Source of the DNA: Bacillota bacterium
GTDB lineage: Bacteria; Bacillota; Sulfobacillia; JAJZIM01; JAJZBP01
Direction: 5' to 3'
Length of the DNA: 8,382 nucleotides
NCBI GenBank assembly: GCA_021798855.1
Contig: JAJZBP010000085.1
Span: 1 to 8,382, forward strand
The position numbers were made by a program, and so were the translations under genes. The notes beneath the pieces are model-generated. The model ran no database searches. It was not told where the DNA came from and worked only from the letters and a program-made list of their open reading frames with translations. This document shows, piece after piece, positions 1-6,066 of the stretch. How positions within the stretch are numbered: the first letter of the stretch is position 1; the number at the start of each line of letters is the position of its first letter.

Positions 1-410
1 GGGCGGTGCAGATCAACACGGTCGGCGCCTGCCACTTGGACGCGCGCATGGTTGCGCGCGCTCTCCCGGCCCTGCCGTTGGGTGAACTGGACCTCCTTTG
101 CATCGAAAACGTCGGCAACCTGGTGTATCCGGCCGGGTTCGACCTGGGGGAGGATGGCAGGGTCGCCGTTTTGAGCGTGGCCGAGGGAAGCGACAAGCCG
201 GTCAAGTACCCGGCCCTTTTCCGCACCGCCCAAGCGGTGGTCATCAACAAACTGGACCTTTTGCCCCACAGCGACTTCGACCTGCCCGAGGTGCTGTCCG
301 TCCTGCGGGAGACCAACCCCGCCGCCGCGGTTTTTCCGGTTTCGGCCCGGACGGGAGAGGGAATGGAGGCGTGGTGCCGGTGGCTGACCGACTTCGCCGG
401 GGAGCGGTAG
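1..410 (+). CDS. hypB: Hydrogenase nickel incorporation GTPase HypB, 3' part only
   Basis: This is the C-terminal part of HypB, the SIMIBI-class GTPase that works with HypA to deliver nickel to the [NiFe]-hydrogenase large-subunit precursor in the cytoplasm. The 5' end is outside the window; the first complete codon is at position 3, and an internal GTG at 6 is not a real start. The visible part covers the metal-site segment with Cys-His (QINTVGACHLDA), the switch region IENVGNLVYPAGFDLG, the guanine-specificity motif NKLD near 246-257, and the late G-domain motif SARTGEG near 343-363. The N-terminal nickel-binding region and P-loop cannot be seen. Two departures from the usual family sequence stand out: the switch segment reads NLVYP where most HypB proteins have NLVCP, and the segment before Cys-His reads NTVGAC rather than an NTGxGC-like form. 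It ends inside the start region of hypF, which suggests coupled translation. Identity is secure. Confidence 0.95.
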   Translation, partial: AVQINTVGACHLDARMVARALPALPLGELDLLCIENVGNLVYPAGFDLGEDGRVAVLSVAEGSDKPVKYPALFRTAQAVVINKLDLLPHSDFDLPEVLSVLRETNPAAAVFPVSARTGEGMEAWCRWLTDFAGER

Positions 411-2746
411 GGGATTTTCCCGCCAAGCGACGCGAGCGTTTCCTGGTCACCGGGGTGGTCCAGGGGGTGGGTTTTCGCCCCTTCGTTTATCGGTTGGCCG
501 TGGCCCGGGGACTGAGCGGTTGGGTGACCAACACCGGTCGGGGGGTGACTCTGGAGGTGGAAGGGGAGGAGGCGGACCTGGAGGCTTTCGCCGCCGCCCT
601 GGCCGAGGAGGCGCCGCCGTTGGCGCGGGTGACCGGGGTGCGGCGACGGACCGTCTTCCCACAGGGCCCAGAGGGGTTCCGGGTGCTGGCGACCGGGGGA
701 CGTTCGGATAAAGGGAGGGCGCCGGGGATGATGGTGCCACCGGACACGGCGCTTTGTCCGGAATGCCGACGGGAGGTTTTGGACCCGGGCGACCGGCGCC
801 ACCTTTACCCCTTCACCACCTGCACCTCCTGCGGGCCGCGTTTCACCATCGTTCGGGGGCTGCCCTACGACCGCCAACTGACGACCATGGCGGCCTTTCC
901 CCTGTGTTCGGCGTGCCGGCGCGAATATCGCGACCCCGCTGACCGTCGTTTCCACGCCGAGACCTTGGCCTGTCCCGCATGTGGACCCCGGCCGGCGCTG
1001 GTTGACCGGCAGGGTCGGCCGCTGCCCGGGGAGTGGCGGGCCAACTTCCGACGCTTGATCCGTGACGGAGGGATCGTGGCCGTCAAGGGGTTGGGCGGTT
1101 TTCAGTTGGCCTGCAACGCCCACGACGGCGGGGCGGTGGAGGAGTTGCGCCGCCGCAAGCGCCGTCCGGCCAAGCCTTTCGCGGTAATGGCGAAGGATCT
1201 GGAAACGGTTCGGCGCCATTGCCTGGTTTCGCCGGCGGAGGAACGGCTAATGTTGGGGATGGAGGCGCCCATCGTTCTCCTGCGCCGGCTTCCCGGTGCG
1301 GGATTGCCTGAATTGCTGGCGCCGGGGCTGCCGACCCTGGGTGTCATGCTTCCCTACACGCCGCTGCATCTTTGCCTTTTCCCGGTGGCCGGCGAGGAGG
1401 GAAGCGAACTGCTGGTGCTCACCAGCGGCAACGCCGGCGGTGAGCCCCTGGCCGCGAGCAACGAAGAGGCCCTGGCGAACTTGAGCCACCTGGCCGACGC
1501 CTTCTTGCTGCACGACCGGGCAATCGAAAACCGTTGCGACGACTCGGTGGCGCGCGTCGGGGACGGCGGGAACGGATCGATTATCCTGCGCCGCGCCCGC
1601 GGGTTCGTGCCGGAGGCGGTGAGCGTTTCCCGCGCGCGGGGGGTTGGCGAGGTGGTCACCCTGGGGGCGGGCGGACACCTTAAGACCACTTTCTGTCTGC
1701 TCCGGGAGGGCGAGGCCCACCTTAGCCCGCACCTGGGAGATCTGGAAACCGTCGAGGTGCGGGACCTGTACCGTAAGTCTTTGGAGAGCTGGGGCCGGTT
1801 GACCGGTTGCCGTCCCCGGGCCATCGGTTGCGATATGCATCCGGGCTATGCCAATTCGGAGCGGGGCCTGCCGGACCTGTTGCCGGAGGGTTGGCGTCGC
1901 GAGGGTTTGGAACTGATCGCCGTGCAACACCACCACGCTCATTTCGCCGCCTGTCTGGCCGAGAATGGCCTGGAGGGGGAGGTGGCCGGACTGATCCTGG
2001 ACGGTACGGGTTACGGGGAGGATGGAGCGGCTTGGGGCTTCGAAGTGCTGGCCGGAGATTACCTGTCCTGCCGGCGCTTGGTCCACTTGGCCTATCTCCC
2101 CCTGCCGGGCGGGGAAGGGGCCATCCGCCATCCCTGGCGGATGGCGGTTTCCTATCTGGTAACCCACCTGGGAGAAGAAGGACTGGACGCTGCCCGGCGG
2201 TTTTTTCCGGAGCGAGAGGTGGAAACGGTGGCGGGAATGGTCGCCGGCGGCTTCAATTCCCCGCCCACCTCCAGTTGCGGGCGGCTTTTCGACGCCGTGG
2301 CCGCCATCTTGGGCTTCGATGGGATGAGCACCTACGAAGGCCAGCCGGCGATGGAGTTGGGGGAAATGGTTCCGGCGGGAGTGGACGGACGATATCCCTT
2401 CCGCCTGGAGGGGGGAATCCTGGATCCGGCACCGCTTTTGGCGGGAATCGTGGAAGACCGGCGGGCAGGGGTGGATCGGCGGCGGATCAGCGCCTTTTTC
2501 CACAATACGGTGGCGGCGATGGCCACGGCGGCGGTGGCCCAGACGAACTTGGCGCGCGTGGTTCTGAGCGGCGGCGTTTTTCAAAATCCCCATCTCCTCT
2601 CCAAGGTGCGCGAAGCCTGCCAAGGGGCAGGAATCGAAGTCTACACCCACCGGAGGGTGCCACCCAACGACGGAGGGATTTCCTTGGGCCAGGCCATGGT
2701 GGCGCAAAGGAGGTGGGCGGAAGGTGTGCTTGGGGGTGCCGGGTAA
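380..2746 (+). CDS. hypF: Carbamoyltransferase HypF
   Basis: HypF uses carbamoyl phosphate and ATP to carbamoylate the C-terminal Cys of HypE, the first step in making the cyanide ligands of the [NiFe] site. With the start used here the protein is 788 aa, normal for the family. Domains in order: an N-terminal acylphosphatase domain with VQGVGFRPF (Arg33) and Asn51; two zinc-finger units of the CX2C-X18-CX2C type (Cys126/129/148/151 and Cys176/179/198/201); a YrdC-like domain beginning around residue 215 (GGIVAVKGLGGF); and a Kae1-like domain with HHHAH at 517-521, DGTGYGED at 541-548 and VLSGGVFQN near the end. The start is uncertain. GTG 380 has GGAGG 10 nt upstream, similar to the spacing at hypC and hypD, and overlaps hypB by 31 nt; GTG codons at 371 and 374 are alternatives. 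No ATG or GTG lies between 380 and the acylphosphatase motif. The end overlaps hypC by 23 nt. Confidence 0.96.
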   Translation: MADRLRRGAVGDFPAKRRERFLVTGVVQGVGFRPFVYRLAVARGLSGWVTNTGRGVTLEVEGEEADLEAFAAALAEEAPPLARVTGVRRRTVFPQGPEGFRVLATGGRSDKGRAPGMMVPPDTALCPECRREVLDPGDRRHLYPFTTCTSCGPRFTIVRGLPYDRQLTTMAAFPLCSACRREYRDPADRRFHAETLACPACGPRPALVDRQGRPLPGEWRANFRRLIRDGGIVAVKGLGGFQLACNAHDGGAVEELRRRKRRPAKPFAVMAKDLETVRRHCLVSPAEERLMLGMEAPIVLLRRLPGAGLPELLAPGLPTLGVMLPYTPLHLCLFPVAGEEGSELLVLTSGNAGGEPLAASNEEALANLSHLADAFLLHDRAIENRCDDSVARVGDGGNGSIILRRARGFVPEAVSVSRARGVGEVVTLGAGGHLKTTFCLLREGEAHLSPHLGDLETVEVRDLYRKSLESWGRLTGCRPRAIGCDMHPGYANSERGLPDLLPEGWRREGLELIAVQHHHAHFAACLAENGLEGEVAGLILDGTGYGEDGAAWGFEVLAGDYLSCRRLVHLAYLPLPGGEGAIRHPWRMAVSYLVTHLGEEGLDAARRFFPEREVETVAGMVAGGFNSPPTSSCGRLFDAVAAILGFDGMSTYEGQPAMELGEMVPAGVDGRYPFRLEGGILDPAPLLAGIVEDRRAGVDRRRISAFFHNTVAAMATAAVAQTNLARVVLSGGVFQNPHLLSKVREACQGAGIEVYTHRRVPPNDGGISLGQAMVAQRRWAEGVLGGAG

Positions 2747-2963
2747 GGTCGTCGAGATCCTGGAGCCGAGCCGGTGGGCCGTGGTGGAGATTCCGGGTGT
2801 GCGGCGCAGGGTGGGTACGGCCCTGGTTGGGGAGGTTCGCTTGGGGGAATACCTCATGATTCACGCGGGCTACGCCATCGAGAAACTGGACGCGGAGCAG
2901 GCGGCGCAAAGTTTGGAATTGTGGGAGGCGATGGCGGGTGCAGGAGATCCTGGCCAGGTTTAA
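2724..2963 (+). CDS. hypC: Hydrogenase assembly chaperone HypC
   Basis: HypC is a small OB-fold chaperone that partners HypD while the Fe(CN)2CO group is built and then carries it to the large-subunit precursor. The 79-aa protein begins MCLGVPGKVVEI; Cys2, left at the N-terminus after Met removal, is the conserved iron-binding and large-subunit-binding residue. The second family motif, GEYLMIHAGYAIEKLD, lies near residues 46-61. Length is typical. It starts at GTG 2724, preceded by AAAGGAGG at 2706-2713 inside the end of hypF, and it overlaps hypF by 23 nt and hypD by 26 nt. Only one HypC-type gene is in the window, so it may serve this hydrogenase as its dedicated chaperone; that is an inference from position. 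Confidence 0.96.
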   Translation: MCLGVPGKVVEILEPSRWAVVEIPGVRRRVGTALVGEVRLGEYLMIHAGYAIEKLDAEQAAQSLELWEAMAGAGDPGQV

Positions 2964-4050
2964 GGATGCGCAACTGGGAAAGGTTCTCCTGCGGCGGGTG
3001 CGGGAGGAGGCGGAGCGGGCGGCGGACGTCTTGGGCCGGCTCCCGGTCTGCATGGAGGTCTGCGGCACCCACACCATGGCCATTTCCCGCGCCGGATTGC
3101 ACGGCCTCCTGCGAGACAGGGTGGTTTTGCAAAGCGGTCCGGGTTGTCCGGTTTGCGTGACCGACCAGGCGGATATAGACGCCTGCCTGGATCTGGCTCG
3201 CCGCCGGGAGGTGACCCTGACCACCTTCGGCGACCTGTTGCGGGTGCCGGGCAGTCGTGGCTCCTTGGAGGAGGAGCGGGCCGGTGGTGCCGACGTGCGG
3301 GTGGTGTACTCACCGTCCGACGCGGTGGACTTGGCGGCTGCCCTGCCGGAGCGCCAGGTGGTCTTCGTGGGCGTGGGCTTCGAGACCACCGCGCCGCTGG
3401 TGGCCCTGAGCGTGCGGGAGGCCGCCACCAGGGGGTTGACCAACTACTCGGTCTATCCGTCTCACAAGCTTTATCCGCCGGCGCTGAGGGCCCTCCTTTT
3501 GGATCCGGAAGTCCGTCTGGACGCCTTTTTGCTGCCGGGCCACGCTTCGACCATCCTGGGACGGCGACGGCTCAATTTCATCGCCGCCGAACACGGGGTG
3601 CCGGGGGCCATCGCCGGGTTTGAACCCTTGGACGTTCTGTCGGCCCTTTTGGAAATCCTTCGCCAGTTGGCCGGAAGGCGGGCCGAGGTGGTCAACACTT
3701 ACCCTCGGCTGGTCCGCGAGGAGGGAAATCCCGTGGCCGTGGCGATCATGGCCGAGGTTTTCACGCCGAGCCGGGCCGCTTGGCGCGGCTTGGGGGAGTT
3801 GCCGGGAAGCGGACTGGAATTCAAGGGGCAATGGGTGGCTCACGACGCGATCCGCCGTTTCCAGGTGGAGAGGGTGGTGACCAGGCCTCGCCGGGGATGC
3901 CTTTGCGGCGAGATCCTGCGGGGCAAAGTCAAACCTTTCGATTGCGGGCACTTTGGGCGGACCTGCACACCGGTCTCGCCGCTTGGCCCCTGCATGGTTT
4001 CCTCGGAAGGGGCCTGCGCGGCTTATTATCGTTACGAACGGACCGGTTAG
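2938..4050 (+). CDS. hypD: Hydrogenase Fe-cofactor assembly protein HypD
   Basis: HypD is the [4Fe-4S] scaffold on which, together with HypC, the CN and CO ligands are assembled on iron. The 370-aa product has the expected conserved regions: CMEVCGTHTMAI with Cys38 and Cys42 (the CGTH cysteine is family-invariant), SGPGCPVCVT with Cys70 and Cys73, the VGFETTAP segment in the middle, and a Cys-rich C-terminus (Cys321, 323, 336, 343, 352 and 360) that includes the [4Fe-4S] ligands. It starts at GTG 2938 with GGGAGG at 2923-2928, 9 nt upstream, inside the end of hypC. Length and motifs are ordinary for the family and no key residue seems to be missing. Confidence 0.97.
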   Translation: MQEILARFKDAQLGKVLLRRVREEAERAADVLGRLPVCMEVCGTHTMAISRAGLHGLLRDRVVLQSGPGCPVCVTDQADIDACLDLARRREVTLTTFGDLLRVPGSRGSLEEERAGGADVRVVYSPSDAVDLAAALPERQVVFVGVGFETTAPLVALSVREAATRGLTNYSVYPSHKLYPPALRALLLDPEVRLDAFLLPGHASTILGRRRLNFIAAEHGVPGAIAGFEPLDVLSALLEILRQLAGRRAEVVNTYPRLVREEGNPVAVAIMAEVFTPSRAAWRGLGELPGSGLEFKGQWVAHDAIRRFQVERVVTRPRRGCLCGEILRGKVKPFDCGHFGRTCTPVSPLGPCMVSSEGACAAYYRYERTG

Positions 4051-4060
4051 GAGGGGGGAG
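4051..4060 (+). promoter_or_regulatory. Ribosome binding site of hypE
   Basis: A purine run containing GAGGGGGGAG sits directly after the hypD stop codon and ends 3 nt before the ATG at 4064. It supports that ATG over earlier in-frame codons, which would lie inside hypD and lack family similarity. Confidence 0.7.
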
Positions 4061-4063
4061 ACC

Positions 4064-5095
4064 ATGGCCAAGCTGGTGCGTCTCGCCCACGGCGGCGGCG
4101 GCCAACTGACGGGTGACCTGATCCGGGATGTCTTCCTGCCCCACTTGGGCAACCCGCTTTTGGCCCGGTTGGATGACGCCGCCTGTTTTCCCCTGGAGGG
4201 GGGCGGCGACGGGCGGCTGGCCTTCACCACCGACGCCTTCGTCGTGTCTCCGCCCTTTTTCCCGGGCGGAGACATCGGCAAGTTGGCCGTTTGCGGCACG
4301 GTCAATGACCTGGGGGTCAGTGGAGCGGCGCCGGTGGCCCTGAGCGCTTCCTTCATTTTGGAGGAGGGCCTGGCCCTGGACGAATTGGAGGCGGCGGTGG
4401 TTTCCATGGCCGCGGCGGCCCGGGAAGCCGGGGTGTCCGTGGTGACCGGCGACACCAAGGTGGTGGAGCGGGGCAAGGCCGACCGGCTCTTCATCACCAC
4501 GGCGGGGGTCGGCTGGGTGCCGGCCGGGCGGGATTTGGGGGTGCGGCGTGTTCGTCCCGGCGATGCCGTCCTGGTCAGCGGGCCGGTGGGGGACCACGGG
4601 ATCGCCGTGCTGTCCCGGCGGCCCGGCATGGAGTTCGTCACCACGGTAAAGAGCGATTGCCGTCCGTTGAACGGTTGCCTCCTGCGCCTGCTGGACCGGA
4701 TGGAGGAGGGATCGGGGAGGGGGGTGATCCGCTTCCTGCGTGATCCGACCCGCGGGGGGCTGGCCACGGTTCTGGTGGAGGCGGCCGCGGGGGCCGGCGC
4801 CGACATCGTCATCGACGAGGCGGCGGTGCCCGTCCGGTCCGAGGTGCGGGGAGCGGCGGAACTGCTGGGGTTGGATCCGCTGTACCTGGCCAACGAGGGC
4901 AAGTTCGTCCTGGTTTGCGCAAGGGAGGGGGTGGAAGAAGTCTTGGCCTGCCTGCGAAACGAACCCGACGGCCGGGAGGCGGTGGTCATCGGGGCGGTGC
5001 GGGAAGGACGCGGCAGAGTATACCTGCAAACGACCTTCGGTGGAAAGAAGCTCCTGGATCTGTTGCCTGGGGAAGAGGTTCCCCGCATTTGTTAA
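4064..5095 (+). CDS. hypE: Hydrogenase maturation protein HypE
   Basis: HypE is an ATP-dependent dehydratase of the PurM/AIR-synthetase fold. It accepts the carbamoyl group from HypF on its C-terminal Cys and converts it to a thiocyanate that donates cyanide to the HypC-HypD complex. The 343-aa product starts MAKLVRLAHGGGG, has the nucleotide/metal-binding Asp pair LDDAA (Asp37, Asp38), GDTK near residue 128, and the family signature DPTRGGLA beginning at Asp227. It ends in PRIC, with the catalytic Cys343 as the very last residue, as required for function. The earlier in-frame region inside hypD is not part of the protein. The gene starts 13 nt after hypD and ends 16 nt before the small-subunit gene. 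Confidence 0.97.
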   Translation: MAKLVRLAHGGGGQLTGDLIRDVFLPHLGNPLLARLDDAACFPLEGGGDGRLAFTTDAFVVSPPFFPGGDIGKLAVCGTVNDLGVSGAAPVALSASFILEEGLALDELEAAVVSMAAAAREAGVSVVTGDTKVVERGKADRLFITTAGVGWVPAGRDLGVRRVRPGDAVLVSGPVGDHGIAVLSRRPGMEFVTTVKSDCRPLNGCLLRLLDRMEEGSGRGVIRFLRDPTRGGLATVLVEAAAGAGADIVIDEAAVPVRSEVRGAAELLGLDPLYLANEGKFVLVCAREGVEEVLACLRNEPDGREAVVIGAVREGRGRVYLQTTFGGKKLLDLLPGEEVPRIC

Positions 5096-5098
5096 GCG

Positions 5099-5104
5099 AG
5101 GAGG
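5099..5104 (+). promoter_or_regulatory. Strong ribosome binding site of the small-subunit gene
   Basis: A perfect AGGAGG is followed by a T-rich 7-nt spacer and then ATG 5112. The T-rich spacer should stay unpaired in an otherwise G+C-rich transcript. This is the best-looking initiation site in the window and fixes the start of hupS. Confidence 0.85.
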
Positions 5105-5111
5105 TTTTTTG

Positions 5112-6065
5112 ATGGCGGAACTGTTATGGCTGCAGGGTCAATGCTGCAGCGGCAATACCATGTCCTTGCTGGACGCGGAACAGCCGAACGTGCTGGAGCT
5201 GCTGGAGGAGTACAGGGTCAACCTGGCGTGGCATCCGTCCCTGAGCCTGGAATCGGGGAATCAGGCCAGGGATATCCTGGATGGGTTTGTAAGCAAAGAG
5301 CGAACGTTGGATGTGCTGGTGGTCGAGGGAGCCGTGGCCACGGGACCGGGGGGGACAGGACACTACAATGTGTTCTGCGGGCGGCCGTTCAAGGACTGGC
5401 TGAGCGACCTGAGTCGGGTCGCCGCTTTTGTGGTGGCGGTGGGCGAATGCGCCTGTTTCGGGGGCATCCCGGCGGCCGAGCCCAACCCGACGGGGGCGAC
5501 GGGGGTACAATTCCATAAGGGAACCAGAGGTGGTTACCTGGGGGTGGACTACCGGTCCCAGGCGGGCCTGCCGGTGGTCAACATACCGGGTTGTCCGGCG
5601 CATCCGGATTGGATGACCCAGACCCTGATGAGCATTCTGGTGGGACGGGCCGGCGACATAGTGTTGGACGAGTATCAGCGGCCGGCGGATCTATTTGCGG
5701 GCTTGACCCACGACGGCTGCACGCGCAACGAATATTTCGAATTCAAGGTGGACGGCGCGTTCGGAGAGAAGGAGGGTTGCCTCTTCGGCGAGTTCGGTTG
5801 CCAGGGGCCGCTGACTCATTCGTCCTGCAACCGTCTCCTCTGGAACCGGCAATCCAGCAAGACCCGGGCGGGGGTGCCCTGTTTCGGCTGTACCGAACCC
5901 GACTTCCCCACCTTCGACTTTTACCACACCAAGAAGGGCTTGGGCGGCATTCCAACTGAGTTGCCGTTGGGGGTCCCCAGGGCGCGTTACGTGGCCATGG
6001 CCGGGGCGGCCATGGCGGCTTGTCCGCCCAGGCTCAGGAAGAAACTGATCGAGGGGAGGAGTTAG
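5112..6065 (+). CDS. hupS: [NiFe]-hydrogenase small subunit, group 2 (HupS/HucS-like)
   Basis: This 317-aa protein carries the Fe-S relay that takes electrons from the [NiFe] site. There is no Tat signal before the first cluster motif and no C-terminal membrane helix, so a cytoplasmic location is expected, as in group 2 enzymes; group 1 small subunits normally have both a twin-arginine leader and often an anchor. Proximal-cluster region: WLQGQCCSGNTMS (Cys11, Cys12, with Asn15 where group 1 has the second Cys of CxxC), GECACFGG (Cys113, Cys115) and NIPGCPAHP (Cys161). Distal cluster: His200, Cys203, Cys223, Cys230. Medial cluster: Cys239, Cys257, Cys260. The CSGNTMS form is characteristic of HupSL/Huc-type enzymes and argues against the sensory HupU form, which I recall as carrying a CxxC there. 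The start is set by ATG 5112 and its RBS; upstream in-frame codons lie in hypE. The stop is 1 nt before the large-subunit ATG. The exact subgroup (2a favoured) needs a phylogeny. Confidence 0.93.
   Translation: MAELLWLQGQCCSGNTMSLLDAEQPNVLELLEEYRVNLAWHPSLSLESGNQARDILDGFVSKERTLDVLVVEGAVATGPGGTGHYNVFCGRPFKDWLSDLSRVAAFVVAVGECACFGGIPAAEPNPTGATGVQFHKGTRGGYLGVDYRSQAGLPVVNIPGCPAHPDWMTQTLMSILVGRAGDIVLDEYQRPADLFAGLTHDGCTRNEYFEFKVDGAFGEKEGCLFGEFGCQGPLTHSSCNRLLWNRQSSKTRAGVPCFGCTEPDFPTFDFYHTKKGLGGIPTELPLGVPRARYVAMAGAAMAACPPRLRKKLIEGRS
6052..6061 (+). promoter_or_regulatory. Ribosome binding site of the large-subunit gene
   Basis: AGGGGAGGAG lies over the last codons of hupS and ends about 5 nt before ATG 6067. 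Because the two genes are separated by a single base, translation of the two subunits is probably coupled, which would keep them near a 1:1 ratio. Confidence 0.75.
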
Positions 6066-6066
6066 G

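Noticed and set aside
1247..2857. Minus-strand open frame of about 536 codons opposite hypF and hypC
   Set aside because: His/Pro/Gln-rich shadow translation caused by biased third codon positions of hypF; no supporting motif.
1807..2859. Plus-strand frame of 350 codons inside hypF and hypC
   Set aside because: Gly/Arg-rich out-of-frame translation; the hypF frame holds all the conserved motifs.
3310..5088. Minus-strand open frame of about 590 codons opposite hypD and hypE
   Set aside because: Low-complexity Arg/Pro/Ser-rich translation, typical of the antisense of G+C-rich genes; it lies fully opposite two well-supported genes and has no recognisable domain.
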